Source: a virus. Taken from it: a stretch of 50,535 nt of DNA. The notes beneath the pieces are model-generated. The model was not told the DNA's origin. It saw only the letters and a list, made by a program, of their open reading frames with translations, and did no database searches. The DNA is taken from IMG/VR virus record IMGVR_UViG_3300030098_005177, positions 1 to 50,535 of that record; one strand, given 5' to 3'. Of the stretch, positions 25,258 to 34,931 are shown piece after piece. How positions within the stretch are numbered: position 1 is the stretch's first letter; the number at the start of each line of letters is the position of its first letter. Position numbers and translations under genes: made by a program.

Positions 25258-25944
25258 TTAAGGGGCTGTTCTTAAAAAATCTAAAAATCCACCTAACCGA
25301 CTTCTTTCATCTGGCATCCCCTCAGAAACGCCAGTTTCCAAAGGTTCTGCAGAATAACCTGGGTTTCTATCCATAAATACAGATAAAGGTTCATTCGGTA
25401 TAGGTTCAACGCTTTCCCAGGCGCCAGTTAAAGGATTCATTTCTGCATAAGGTGAAAGTGGATCACCAGAATAGGTATCTGGAACACCCTCTTTAGACTG
25501 TTTGTACATATCCCATATACCTAACCAATAGTCAGCTTGGTCTCCAAGAAAAGATTTAGACCCTTCAAGTAAGGAGCTCATTTTAGACATTTCAGGGATT
25601 GTTCCATCAGCAGCCCCAATCCAATCATTATAGCTCATTGACTCTCTGCCTCTTGGCTTGTCAGTAGCCAATAAAGTTGAATAACCACTTAATTCATCAT
25701 CATCCCAATCAGGATCAGGACTATACCCTTCTTGACGTGCTTTAACTAATTCAGAGTAGTCGCCAGCACTTAATCCGCTGCCTTCTAAACTACTAGTATC
25801 AAAGCCTTGACTTTTAAGTTTATAATTTTGATATGCGTCAATTAATCCAGATATCCCAGATCCAACTCCAGACGCAAGTGTTTCTGCAGAAAAATCTGGA
25901 AGATTTATATTGCCTTTTCCAATATCTTCAAAGTTAATAGCCAT
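25258..25944 (-). CDS. Putative ejection/virion protein, acidic (228 aa)
   Basis: This encodes 228 residues, acidic and rich in Ser, Gly, Asp and Pro, with little hydrophobic core. GVGSGISGLIDAYQNYKLK near residues 26-44 suggests one amphipathic helix. Its ATG overlaps the stop of the gene before it in the transcript (TAATG), so it is coupled with the Gln-rich ejection protein. The three genes 26600 to 24082 look like the ejected trio of P22- and T7-type phages. No motif proves it. Confidence 0.5.
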   Translation of the reverse strand: MAINFEDIGKGNINLPDFSAETLASGVGSGISGLIDAYQNYKLKSQGFDTSSLEGSGLSAGDYSELVKARQEGYSPDPDWDDDELSGYSTLLATDKPRGRESMSYNDWIGAADGTIPEMSKMSSLLEGSKSFLGDQADYWLGIWDMYKQSKEGVPDTYSGDPLSPYAEMNPLTGAWESVEPIPNEPLSVFMDRNPGYSAEPLETGVSEGMPDERSRLGGFLDFLRTAP

Positions 25945-26600
25945 TAAATAGCTCCTTGTCCTAATAAATTGCCTCCAAATTGAAATAATCCACTCGCTGC
26001 ATTATTCCACCAGTTTGCATTTGCAGCTTGCTGTTGGTTAGCTAAGTCTCTATTGGCGATTTGAGCTTGCATTATATTCTCACTTAAACCTTGCATACCA
26101 CCTAAAGCCTGTTGCGTCATACCTGCACCTTGCTGGCCTAACATTCTAGATTGTCCCATTAAACCTTGACCTATACCCATATTCGCTTGATAGCCTTGCA
26201 AGAATTGCTGATTAGCTTGTGCCTGAGCATTTAGTTGATTAGCTTGAGATTGCGCTTGCAATATCCCAGAATTGACATTAGGATTGCGTTGTGCTAATTG
26301 ATTTTGAAGCGCTATAGAGTCCATAGATTGATCTAAAAGAGAACGTCTCATTAATTGGTTTTGCTCACTACCTATATCAAAAAATTGTTGTCCTTGGCTA
26401 TATAAATCATCTTCTCTACCTTGAAGTACTTTTACTCTATCGAGAAGTCCCTGATAACCTGCTTTAACCCCAGCTTGCTGATTGGCTATTGCGCCAACAT
26501 CATAAGGGCTAAAAGCTTTATCCATTGACTTCTTGCCTTGATAAGTGCTATAAGCACCCCCAAGTAAGCCTAGACCTCCTGCAATTAACATTGGGTTCAT
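25944..26600 (-). CDS. Gln-rich ejection/internal virion protein
   Basis: This encodes 218 residues. The N terminus MLIAGGLGLLGGAYSTYQG is a Gly-rich membrane-active segment. The middle is a long Gln/Ala/Asn-rich helix region (QAQSQANQLNAQAQANQQ). Small internal core proteins such as T7 gp14 and P22 gp7 share this build: a hydrophobic N terminus and a Gln/Ala-rich helix. AAGGAG lies about ten bases before the ATG. It is likely ejected to make the outer-membrane part of the DNA conduit. Confidence 0.6.
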   Translation of the reverse strand: MNPMLIAGGLGLLGGAYSTYQGKKSMDKAFSPYDVGAIANQQAGVKAGYQGLLDRVKVLQGREDDLYSQGQQFFDIGSEQNQLMRRSLLDQSMDSIALQNQLAQRNPNVNSGILQAQSQANQLNAQAQANQQFLQGYQANMGIGQGLMGQSRMLGQQGAGMTQQALGGMQGLSENIMQAQIANRDLANQQQAANANWWNNAASGLFQFGGNLLGQGAI

Positions 26601-26603
26601 TTT

Positions 26604-26651
26604 CTATCTTCTCCTTAAAAATACGTGTAATTTAGTAAATTTTTTAAACAT
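26604..26651 (-). CDS. Possible very small basic peptide (15-25 aa)
   Basis: The ATG at 26651 lies seven bases after AAAAGGAG, and the frame encodes a 15-residue Lys/Arg/Phe peptide. ATGs further upstream (26678 or 26681) would give 24-25 residues overlapping the previous gene. Its last codons contain the AAGGAG of the next gene. It may be a leader that couples translation, or nothing more than a ribosome landing site. Confidence 0.3.
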   Translation of the reverse strand: MFKKFTKLHVFLRRR

Positions 26652-26670
26652 TTTCCAAGCTCCTTTTATC

Positions 26671-28065
26671 TTAACCATCATATATTGTAGCTGGTAATGC
26701 TGTTGCTTTTATAATAAATGGAGCATATTCTGAAGTAGTATCTCCACCCCAATATAGTCTTAAATTTGAATTATGTGTAGATTTAGTTCCAACCCAAAAG
26801 GTATATGAACTCCCAGCAGTTAAGCTTTCTATTACCCATTTATTAATAATTCCTGTACTATCTGTTTCATCTGCGTGTGCTACTATATGTTCGTGCTGTA
26901 CATCTAGAGAAGCGTACCCAGTAGTAGCATTCGCAGTTGATAGTGAAAGGTATAATGGTCTTGCAGCACTTGAAACAACATCCATATAGCAACTTGCTTC
27001 TATTTCTACTTTACCACTTGGAGGTGCTGTAAAGGTTATCTTATGGTCATCACTTATTACAGCATATGCATTTGTAACTGCATAATATGTAGCATTAGCA
27101 TCAGCTCCAAGAGCAGTATATCCAAGTATCATACCTGCATATGCACTATTAGCAGCACTAAATTCAGTGCCTGCTTTTGCAGCTACAAAATTACCGCTAT
27201 GAGAATCTAACTTAATATCATCACCTGAATCTACAACAAAATGGCCTGTGGTTTCAATTTCAAAATTTCCAGCAGTTGTTTGCTTACTTCCATCAATATC
27301 TAAGATTCCTGCTATTGTAGTAGTAGAACCTGTCCCTGCCCCTATATTTACATCAACCTGGCCATCAGTTGCGTGCTCTCCCTCTATTACTAACCCGGCA
27401 GTAAGTTGTGATGAACTCCCATCACTCTCAGCCACATAAAAACTAAGCTTTCCAGCTTCATCAGTGTCATCTGCCTCAGAAACTTCTGCTAAAATTTTAG
27501 CAAAGCTAGTTTGTTCTTGAGCAGAATTATCGCCGTTAAAATATATAGCACCTAAATCATCACCATCGGCACCTGCAGCACCCTTATCTTTTACGAATTG
27601 CAGTATACCTGATGTTGCACCACTATGCGTATTTTTGATTGTAAAGAGAGGTTTTGATGCAGTACTTGAAGATAGTGTAGTATCTCCACTAATAGTGCCC
27701 CCAGTTAAAGGTAAGTGACTAACAAAATTTAGTTTACCTGAGCCATCAGTAGTAATAGATTGATTAGCAGATCCATCAGAAATTGGATAAGTCATACCTG
27801 ATACTTGTAAACTTTGAGATACTAAGGGAGTATTTTCACTTCCACCAAGAGCTAAAGTTTTCCAACCAGTTTTATCACGATATTGCAAACCTTTATCTGT
27901 AACACGCAAATCCCCTACTTTCCCTTCATACTCTTTCATACTATTTCGAGAACTATTAACAGACTGTGCAAGTTTATTTATTGTGTCATAAACATCCGTT
28001 AGAGCTCTATTTACATCAGAGTATTTAGTGGATATAGGTTTTTTATTTCCAAAAATAACACTCAT
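26671..28065 (-). CDS. Tail fibre/appendage protein
   Basis: This encodes 464 residues. The N terminus (to about 70) has a helical, coiled-coil-like virion-attachment segment. The middle is a Ser/Thr/Gly/Asp-rich beta region with repeated fibre-like phrases (PLTGGTISGDTTL; NIGAGTGSTTTIAG; GDDIKLDSHSGNF). The C-terminal 140 residues (GKVEIEASCYMDV, SYTFWVGTKSTHNS) resemble a jelly-roll receptor-binding head. It starts overlapping the nozzle gene stop (TAATG). It probably decides adsorption. Confidence 0.65.
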   Translation of the reverse strand: MSVIFGNKKPISTKYSDVNRALTDVYDTINKLAQSVNSSRNSMKEYEGKVGDLRVTDKGLQYRDKTGWKTLALGGSENTPLVSQSLQVSGMTYPISDGSANQSITTDGSGKLNFVSHLPLTGGTISGDTTLSSSTASKPLFTIKNTHSGATSGILQFVKDKGAAGADGDDLGAIYFNGDNSAQEQTSFAKILAEVSEADDTDEAGKLSFYVAESDGSSSQLTAGLVIEGEHATDGQVDVNIGAGTGSTTTIAGILDIDGSKQTTAGNFEIETTGHFVVDSGDDIKLDSHSGNFVAAKAGTEFSAANSAYAGMILGYTALGADANATYYAVTNAYAVISDDHKITFTAPPSGKVEIEASCYMDVVSSAARPLYLSLSTANATTGYASLDVQHEHIVAHADETDSTGIINKWVIESLTAGSSYTFWVGTKSTHNSNLRLYWGGDTTSEYAPFIIKATALPATIYDG

Positions 28066-31000
28066 TATTTAGCTCTTTTACTAGTATATACAATCCCTAC
28101 TGTATCTACCTCAGTATCTCCATTAACTTCATTCAATTCTACTCTTACCATCTTAAAAGAGTTTTTGCCTTTTATCTTAGTTTCTTTTTGTATCACGCCT
28201 TTAGAGGATGTCTGAGCGTGCTTTAATTCTTCTGTTGTAACGCTTCGATCTAGAGCTATTACTACGCTAGAATCGCTAAGCTCTTTATCAGAATTAACCT
28301 TTAAGTTTCTAAATTTTTTACTTTGAGTAGCTCCAGTTAAGACTAAATCTTTACTATGCCAAGTCCAAGATTTATATAATTTATTTGATGGATCTAAGAA
28401 AGTATAAAATCCTCTATCAGTTGCTAAATTAATAGATCCATTTTTACCAATATAGGATCCAAGAACTTTTCCTGGCGATTCTAACAAGTCCCATCTTTGC
28501 CTTAAAATATTATAGGCCCAACAAAAATCTTTAGGCGTATTCCCCAAAAAAGTGCTAAAAAATATAAGAAAGCTTTTACGAGTTTGATCAAAGCTTACAT
28601 TAATAAATCTTTTATTATGGTCTTGCCAGCCTAAAGGTATAGGATTAGCCCTGTTAGAATCATCTTCTATTGAGCTCATAGATCGAGTAGAAATAGAGCG
28701 ACTTATAACTTGAGGACCAGAATCATTAATTAAGTATATATTGTTATTATCCGCATAACATAAACCGTATTCTGTAGATATTATAGAATTTTTATTCACA
28801 CATCCTGCACCTAAATATACATCCTCTAATTCTAGTGTAGCTATATTGATTAAAAATGTTTTAGCATCAGAGAACGCATATAATCTACCATTATGCGATT
28901 CCATAGCAGTTATTTTATCTGGAACCCTTACATTATCTACAGGCCAATTAAATTGACTAAATCTTCCATTAGGCATTGACCTAAATATATAATGCGAAAA
29001 ATCACCCTTAGAATAAGGAATATCAGCATCACTAACAAATAGATATGAATCAGATACTGTAGATAGCCCATAATTTATATATGTATGAGGTAAAGTTTCC
29101 GATATTCCAGTAACTGAAGAATAACTGGGAGTTGCCCTCCTAAGATCTTTAACTAAATATTGATATCTGTTGTCATCTATAGATGTAAATTGTGTAATTG
29201 GACGTAAAGTTTTTGAATCTACTAATTGATAAAAAGTATCGCCAGTCCCATCTGATTTTGTATAACGCCGATAGATATTAATATGCGTGATTCTCTTATT
29301 AAATGTTTGTGGATTAAACTTAACAGTAACATTATATCCCGCTCTATCTGTTGATTCTTCAGAATCATCTTGTTTCCATACACATAGAGGAGTTTCTTGG
29401 AATCCATCATAAGTAAAAGTCATCTTATAGCTAACTGTATAGGGAGCTATAAATACTTTATCTGCCCCAGATGTAGAGGCAATAGCAGATATAGATATCG
29501 TTAATAACTCTCCATCAGTATCTGAAGATGTATAATGCTGAAGATCAGCTAATGTTAATACCCCTCCTGAATGCTCTGTAGTACCACCACCTATAAGTCC
29601 AGTATAAATTTTATTAAACTCAGTTTGATAGATGTAGCGCAAATCTTCTCTATAATATTCTGTGAATGTTGGCGTAGTATCATCAATATTTACCGGGACA
29701 GGCTCTAATTCAATTTGATTTTCATAAGCCTGACTAGGCAAAAATAAATCAGATAAAAGCGCTGATCCCTCAACAGCAGTTAATCCATTAGATGGTAAGA
29801 AGCTATAGCTAAATGGCCTATAATTTGGGCGATTGTCCACAAATTCAGTAAATCCAGCACTTTGCGAAGTAAAAAAGCTATAATCGGCTGGTTTATACAA
29901 TAATGATCCATCAACTGAGCCAGGTGTGCCGTCAGGGTATCCTACAAAACCCCAAAAGGGTGAACCAGTATTAATACCTCCATTGTCATAGTAAGCATTG
30001 AACCAAATCCAATCGTTTCCTATATTATTTGAATTTAATACAGTTTGTTGAATACCCCCTCCAGCTACATCACTACCCATTAAATCATCAGATCCAGAGC
30101 CACCAGAACTTGTTATCGGAAGAAGCACATCACTAGGCTTATATAAATCACAAATATTATCAGCATCATTAAGTCTTTTTGCTAGATATGGATTATTAGA
30201 TAAATGAACAGTACTTATATCGTCATTAATCTCAATATAATATGCATCAGTTTCGTTAATATTTTTTGCACCAGTACATAAACCTCCATTAGGAATATCT
30301 ACCAATCCATCTGTAGCGTCTAAAGATAATATGCTTTGATTAGATACTTTAAAACCGCTTAAATAAATATCAACACAAGTAGTGTCATAAAGACGGTCAT
30401 TATAACGATTTTGTGCTATACTGTCTCCTTCAGTATCCATACCTGATTCAAAGATTTCAGGCTTCTTAGTGCCCATCCTATAAATCATTTGCCCATATTT
30501 ATAAATATTAGTATCTTCTGGAGATATTCCAATATTAATTCTAAAACCATCATCTGCATTATCATCTGTAATTATTTGTATAGCTTTTCTAGGGTAGTTA
30601 ACTCCTTTTTCTATATCCCCAACAAATAATCGGTCTACATAAGGTAGTATAGCCTCTGAAGTAATGTGTGCTTGCTGAAAAGAATCTTCAACAGTATAAC
30701 CTATTCCACCACCACCACTTAAAAGTGGTTCCAAATTATTAATCCAGAAATGATTTGAAAAAGGTGTATTATCTCCATCAGTTGTGCCACTTAAGTCTGT
30801 GATTGTAGTAGGCCCAATTGCCAGACTGGGCCCTGAATGACTACCGCTTGTAAAAGCTCCAGATGTAGAGAAAGTCGATACAAATGAAAATATTCCTCCT
30901 CCTGAGTCTACAAAAGATGGCATCCCAGTATCTGGCTCAATAAAGTTGAGTGTGAATAAATGAGGGTCATAAGTATTGATAGCGTTTTGAATAGAGTCTG

Positions 31001-32282
31001 TCGATTCGCCTATAGCATTATGCCACCTTCCAGTTGCCTCTGCTGCTATCATCTGCCCTATATTAGCACCTCCAGGAGCTTTTATGCGAAAATCCTTTAA
31101 CATACGCACAACGCCGGAATTATTATCGTATTCAATTTCTCCAGCTAATTGTACTACAAATGGGACCGCATCATTATCGTCTCCATATGCCTCTCCATCA
31201 AAAAAGCCTGGGAATAATGGAGAGTTTCTATCACTATTACCGTACGGAAATGCTAAATACTCAATTGGAGCAAAATGAGCTTTTATAGTATTGCCAAATT
31301 GAAGTGTCTCTAAAGAAGATCCATCATTCGCTATATTCATATTTGCTTTAAATATAGCACACTCATTCCATCCAAAAGCTCCCCCATCAGATTTAGAAAA
31401 TTGGAATAATAATTCATTAGATGGGAGTTGAATAATTTGCTCTATATGGAATGGAGTATCAGAAAGGCTTCCTGTAATATTCGGATTTGTTGCATTCCAG
31501 TAACCATCGTGCTGTTGATCCCAATTATCCCAGGGGAAACCACCTTGATGATTGAAAGTATATCCTCCGCCATAATAATCACCCATAAAATGGCTACCAA
31601 ATCGACTCTTATAAATTTCCTCAGAAAGAACGGTGTTAGTTTGTCCAGCATCATCACCTAAATCAAGATCTGGAGATTCTATATTGTGATTGCCAAAACA
31701 ATTATATCCATTTCTATAGTAAGCTTCCTCAGTTGTATTATTATAAGAATAATGGCCCCATACACCTTTATAGGAACTTAAATCATCATTATTAAATGAA
31801 TCAAATTCTATAGCTTCTGGGCCAACAAAAAGTAATTCAGACATCGAAATAAAAGTGGAGTCAAAGGGTAATAAAGATAAATCAGAATATGAAAAGCCAA
31901 TACCATTAGGCGACTTATCATAAATCATAACATATGTTACTCCATTTGCTGCGGAATAAAATCCTAAAGTATGAAGATCAATAGCTCCCGTTATATAATT
32001 ATAAGATATTGTTCCAGCATTGTCATATCTTATTAATTTATCTTCCAATATGCCATAAGAAACCCCATTAAATACTTGGGCATCAATAGGACTATTCCAC
32101 CATACTCCTCCACCCTCTGGTCTAGACAATATATCTGGAACAGGATTATTAGCAGCAGTACCAAGCAGAACCTTGCTATCTGTCATAATATCATCTACCT
32201 CACCTATAAATGAAGGTTTAGTATTTGGTCCATTACCTATATGTAACTTATTATTACTTTTATTTATAGTTTTTCCACTCAC
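28065..32282 (-). CDS. Large tail nozzle/hub-like beta-propeller protein
   Basis: This encodes 1405 residues. The N-terminal part (PDILSRPEGGGVWW, VFNGVSYGILEDKLIRYD) and the C-terminal third (MESHNGRLYAFSDAKTFLI, TEYGLCYADNNNIYLIND, NILRQRWDLLESPG) carry the strand repeats of the beta-propeller found in podovirus nozzle or stabilisation proteins such as T7 gp12 and P22 gp10. The central 700 residues are Asn/Asp/Gly/Tyr-rich insertions of unknown role. It follows a short gene that may hold the propeller's first strands. Its place between neck genes and fibre supports a tail tube tip. Confidence 0.6.
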   Translation of the reverse strand: MSGKTINKSNNKLHIGNGPNTKPSFIGEVDDIMTDSKVLLGTAANNPVPDILSRPEGGGVWWNSPIDAQVFNGVSYGILEDKLIRYDNAGTISYNYITGAIDLHTLGFYSAANGVTYVMIYDKSPNGIGFSYSDLSLLPFDSTFISMSELLFVGPEAIEFDSFNNDDLSSYKGVWGHYSYNNTTEEAYYRNGYNCFGNHNIESPDLDLGDDAGQTNTVLSEEIYKSRFGSHFMGDYYGGGYTFNHQGGFPWDNWDQQHDGYWNATNPNITGSLSDTPFHIEQIIQLPSNELLFQFSKSDGGAFGWNECAIFKANMNIANDGSSLETLQFGNTIKAHFAPIEYLAFPYGNSDRNSPLFPGFFDGEAYGDDNDAVPFVVQLAGEIEYDNNSGVVRMLKDFRIKAPGGANIGQMIAAEATGRWHNAIGESTDSIQNAINTYDPHLFTLNFIEPDTGMPSFVDSGGGIFSFVSTFSTSGAFTSGSHSGPSLAIGPTTITDLSGTTDGDNTPFSNHFWINNLEPLLSGGGGIGYTVEDSFQQAHITSEAILPYVDRLFVGDIEKGVNYPRKAIQIITDDNADDGFRINIGISPEDTNIYKYGQMIYRMGTKKPEIFESGMDTEGDSIAQNRYNDRLYDTTCVDIYLSGFKVSNQSILSLDATDGLVDIPNGGLCTGAKNINETDAYYIEINDDISTVHLSNNPYLAKRLNDADNICDLYKPSDVLLPITSSGGSGSDDLMGSDVAGGGIQQTVLNSNNIGNDWIWFNAYYDNGGINTGSPFWGFVGYPDGTPGSVDGSLLYKPADYSFFTSQSAGFTEFVDNRPNYRPFSYSFLPSNGLTAVEGSALLSDLFLPSQAYENQIELEPVPVNIDDTTPTFTEYYREDLRYIYQTEFNKIYTGLIGGGTTEHSGGVLTLADLQHYTSSDTDGELLTISISAIASTSGADKVFIAPYTVSYKMTFTYDGFQETPLCVWKQDDSEESTDRAGYNVTVKFNPQTFNKRITHINIYRRYTKSDGTGDTFYQLVDSKTLRPITQFTSIDDNRYQYLVKDLRRATPSYSSVTGISETLPHTYINYGLSTVSDSYLFVSDADIPYSKGDFSHYIFRSMPNGRFSQFNWPVDNVRVPDKITAMESHNGRLYAFSDAKTFLINIATLELEDVYLGAGCVNKNSIISTEYGLCYADNNNIYLINDSGPQVISRSISTRSMSSIEDDSNRANPIPLGWQDHNKRFINVSFDQTRKSFLIFFSTFLGNTPKDFCWAYNILRQRWDLLESPGKVLGSYIGKNGSINLATDRGFYTFLDPSNKLYKSWTWHSKDLVLTGATQSKKFRNLKVNSDKELSDSSVVIALDRSVTTEELKHAQTSSKGVIQKETKIKGKNSFKMVRVELNEVNGDTEVDTVGIVYTSKRAK

Positions 32283-32306
32283 TAAATTATATCCAATATT
32301 TTATAA

Positions 32307-32612
32307 TTAATTTTCCACCCTCCAGCCAACACTTGAGAAGGCTACTAGCTTAGGACTTCCATCAACCAGTATATAATCTATATCTCCATTTTCTCCAGTA
32401 TCTATTGGATTAAATCCAATTATAACATTATGTCCACCTTGATAGCTAGGCGTTTTAGGTAAATCTTTAGGCACACCTTTTAACTTTCCATCTTCAGTAA
32501 CACTATCAAGATTTAAGGAGTATGAAGCTGCTTCAATTGGTATATCTCCTGAATCAGCATTCATAATTGTTCCAATATGAAAGGTTTTAATTTCTTGTAA
32601 TTGCTTAGGCAT
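32307..32612 (-). CDS. Small tail protein resembling the start of a nozzle propeller
   Basis: This encodes 101 residues. IEAASYSLNLDSVTEDGKLKG resembles, in shortened form, the opening of podovirus nozzle proteins, where a slot of the propeller is closed by the N terminus. It is 24 bases ahead of the 1405-residue nozzle candidate, so the two may form one split propeller. It overlaps the previous gene's stop by one base. The family call is tentative. Confidence 0.45.
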   Translation of the reverse strand: MPKQLQEIKTFHIGTIMNADSGDIPIEAASYSLNLDSVTEDGKLKGVPKDLPKTPSYQGGHNVIIGFNPIDTGENGDIDYILVDGSPKLVAFSSVGWRVEN

Positions 32613-34039
32613 TAAGTTGCCTCAATAGAAATAGCTGAAGTATAATTAGCGTTATCTACAGCGACTAATCTTAACTTACCTTTTCTACCTGTTAATCCAT
32701 ATTGAGCAGAGAAACTTAAAGCACGTGCATACACACTAAGCACGCAATTAGTAGCTTCACTATCGTCTGTAGGTGTAGCTGTGCTTAAGTTGCCTCCAGC
32801 TACAGATCCGTGTAGCCAAGAAAGTTTTACAGAAGAATTAGCTGGTGCTCCAGTTATATATATACTACACTTAGCTCCAGTTCCAGAGCCAGGGATAGCA
32901 TAAGTTATCCACCCAGAACCACCATTGGCTCGTGATAACATTTCTTCTCCATTATCCCACATTACATCATTATCATTTTGTGTTGCAACTGCTACTGCAG
33001 TAGTTGCTATTTGTCCATTAGCAAGTATACCTGCATCTCTAAAGTCAGTTCCGCTTGTAGGCGCTGTTATTGCTATAGCAGAAGATGTTGAGTTTCTACT
33101 GCGTGATGTAAATCTTAAATTGCCATCTACAAGAGCAACATCAGCTTGCAATTCGTGTGCATCTATTTCATCTTGAATTTTTTTTAAAATTCCATTACCA
33201 GCAGTAGGGCTTCCCCAGGTAACATCGCTAGTATGCGTTGTAAATGCTAAGTCAGTAGCTCCGCCTCCATCTACATTTAGTTTGAAAGCATATGCTGTAT
33301 TTGTAGAGAGGCCAGGCAAGGATGTAGATGTTTGTGGTTTATATCCATTACCAGTAAGGTTAAACTCTTGATAGGCTGGGTTATAAAAATGAACACGCAC
33401 TGTACCTGGTATAATACCATCTGTTGCTACGTATGTTCCTGCACTACCGCCACCACCTGAATCATTATCATAATTTGCTTTACCGTGTAACCCGCTAACA
33501 TATAAGTCCCCATTCGCATTAGTTACACCAGCTGTACTTAAGCCTGTTTTCTTTACAGTCCCGTCAGACGATACATATGTTCCAGTAGAAGCAGTTAACC
33601 TTAAAGAAGCTTGGGATGTAGCACGCGTGTTATTTACATAATTTAAAGCATATGGAGCTGTTGCCGTACCAGATGTAGACACTATTCTAGGGCTAGGTAT
33701 ACTTAAGTATCCTTTTGCTGGGATAAAAAATACTGGATAAGCATACAATTCAGCGTGTGTTAGTGCATCTGCATCATCCACTAATGCTGTCTTTAAAGCA
33801 ATTTCAATAGGTCCATCCCCAGAGTTGTAAGCAACTAATTGTTTGAAATCAGAAAGTGAATTACTAGACGGCTCAGTTGTTATTCCACCTGATGTGTCAA
33901 TAGCTAATACCTCTTGGAAATCTCCAGCAGATACTTCAAACTCTCTATCTATCGTTGCATTTGCGTCTTTTGAATAAGTAGCAGATATACTATTGCCCGA
34001 AGGTGTTGATATCCTTAAACTTGAACTAATTTTTGCCAT
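32612..34039 (-). CDS. Virion structural protein, beta-rich (475 aa)
   Basis: This encodes 475 residues, rich in Ser, Thr, Ala and Gly, with few charged residues, as for secreted-like beta-sandwich virion proteins. Short repeated phrases such as GTYVSSDG and GTYVATDG occur in the middle. No enzyme motif is visible. Its neighbours are membrane and tail genes, so it may be a tail or head appendage. It overlaps the end of the coiled-coil membrane gene by 14 bases. Confidence 0.55.
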   Translation of the reverse strand: MAKISSSLRISTPSGNSISATYSKDANATIDREFEVSAGDFQEVLAIDTSGGITTEPSSNSLSDFKQLVAYNSGDGPIEIALKTALVDDADALTHAELYAYPVFFIPAKGYLSIPSPRIVSTSGTATAPYALNYVNNTRATSQASLRLTASTGTYVSSDGTVKKTGLSTAGVTNANGDLYVSGLHGKANYDNDSGGGGSAGTYVATDGIIPGTVRVHFYNPAYQEFNLTGNGYKPQTSTSLPGLSTNTAYAFKLNVDGGGATDLAFTTHTSDVTWGSPTAGNGILKKIQDEIDAHELQADVALVDGNLRFTSRSRNSTSSAIAITAPTSGTDFRDAGILANGQIATTAVAVATQNDNDVMWDNGEEMLSRANGGSGWITYAIPGSGTGAKCSIYITGAPANSSVKLSWLHGSVAGGNLSTATPTDDSEATNCVLSVYARALSFSAQYGLTGRKGKLRLVAVDNANYTSAISIEAT

Positions 34040-34298
34040 TATATTTTCCTTTTAATAAATCTGTTATAATTTCGACCAAAGCATTGTACTTCGCTTTTAT
34101 CCCACGCAGTTCTATCTGCATTTTCTTTTGCTGGTCGATTAGCTTAATTATAATCCCTTCCAGCCTATTAAATTTTGAATGTATATCCTTCGTAAGATCA
34201 TCTTGGATATATTTATTTTGCTTCCATATGAAGAATCCAAAGGCCATAGCTACAGCTACAGGAATCCCGAACTTTTCTATTATTTCTATTGGATTCAC
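34026..34298 (-). CDS. BhlA/UviB-like holin candidate (TM plus coiled coil)
   Basis: This encodes 90 residues. One hydrophobic segment GIPVAVAMAFGFFIWKQ (11-27) is followed by a long charged coiled coil with Lys/Asp/Glu heptads. The layout I-x-x-x-G-x-P then helix then charged helix is that of BhlA/UviB-type holins and of inner spanin-like proteins. It is one of three small membrane genes between 34.0 and 34.9 kb, so this is probably the lysis or membrane module. Confidence 0.5.
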   Translation of the reverse strand: MNPIEIIEKFGIPVAVAMAFGFFIWKQNKYIQDDLTKDIHSKFNRLEGIIIKLIDQQKKMQIELRGIKAKYNALVEIITDLLKGKYNGKN

Positions 34299-34624
34299 TA
34301 ATTAAAATCAACCTTATCTTTCCATCCCCAGGCATTAGGATCTGTCCAAACTCCATATGCTGGGGATAATAATGCTTCTGTTTCTACTCGAGACCTAAGG
34401 AGATGCAAATAATCACAGGATTGACACTCCCAGAATAATGGCTTGTCTCCAGCTCCTAATACCTCTAATGGCTCTATTTTCTTACTATTACAGCTTTTAC
34501 AAGTTCTAGGGCTATGTTTGTAATATGCATCTCCAATAACACCTATCGCATCTAATATACTATCACGCACTTCATCAATAAAAAGATCGTCTAGCATTAT
34601 AAGTCGATCAGCTTGATCAGACAT
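34298..34624 (-). CDS. Small zinc-ribbon-like protein (108 aa)
   Basis: This encodes 108 residues. CKSC near 42-45 and CQSC near 67-70 make a classical CxxC...CxxC zinc ribbon, flanked by an acidic N-terminal helix (DDLFIDEVRDSILDAIG) and a Trp-rich tail. It overlaps by eight bases the small gene upstream of it. It lies among membrane and neck genes; a structural role is possible. The function is unknown. Confidence 0.55.
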   Translation of the reverse strand: MSDQADRLIMLDDLFIDEVRDSILDAIGVIGDAYYKHSPRTCKSCNSKKIEPLEVLGAGDKPLFWECQSCDYLHLLRSRVETEALLSPAYGVWTDPNAWGWKDKVDFN

Positions 34625-34772
34625 TCAGTTTCTTTTTGACTGTTGCCCAAATCTTGTCATCAAGCTTGTTCTTAGAACTAGCTACTAGGTAATCACCTAT
34701 AATGCCAAGCAAAGCTTTTAGTACTTTTTCAGTGAGGATATTTTTCATTACCCACGCTAATACTGGTGCCAT
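34617..34772 (-). CDS. Small amphipathic/membrane-associated protein (51 aa)
   Basis: This encodes 51 residues starting at ATG 34772 after a GGAG signal. It begins MAPVLAWVMKNIL, has a second hydrophobic stretch ALLGIIGDYLVA, and ends Lys-rich. This build resembles small phage membrane peptides or the amphipathic part of holins. It is coupled to the zinc-ribbon gene (eight-base overlap). The first hydrophobic Ala-Trp codons are GCG TGG where GCA TGG would create CATG. Confidence 0.5.
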   Translation of the reverse strand: MAPVLAWVMKNILTEKVLKALLGIIGDYLVASSKNKLDDKIWATVKKKLNV

Positions 34773-34781
34773 ACTGTTCTC

Positions 34782-34931
34782 CTACGTTTTGATTTCTTTA
34801 TATATCTTTACTACTAAGTATATAATAGTGACTATTCCGACAGCAACAGAAATTAAATCAGGTAATATACCTAATCCAACTATTGCAGATGAACCTAAGC
34901 CTGTTAAAGCTGTTCTGGTAGTATCGTCCAT
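34782..34931 (-). CDS. Small single-TM protein, holin candidate (49 aa)
   Basis: This encodes 49 residues. ATG 34931 overlaps the stop of the previous gene (TAATG). LISVAVGIVTIIYLVVKIYK (about 26-45) is a clear membrane helix, with a Gly-rich weakly hydrophobic segment before it. Short proteins of one or two helices are common phage holins. With its two neighbours it forms a membrane cluster. Confidence 0.5.
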   Translation of the reverse strand: MDDTTRTALTGLGSSAIVGLGILPDLISVAVGIVTIIYLVVKIYKEIKT

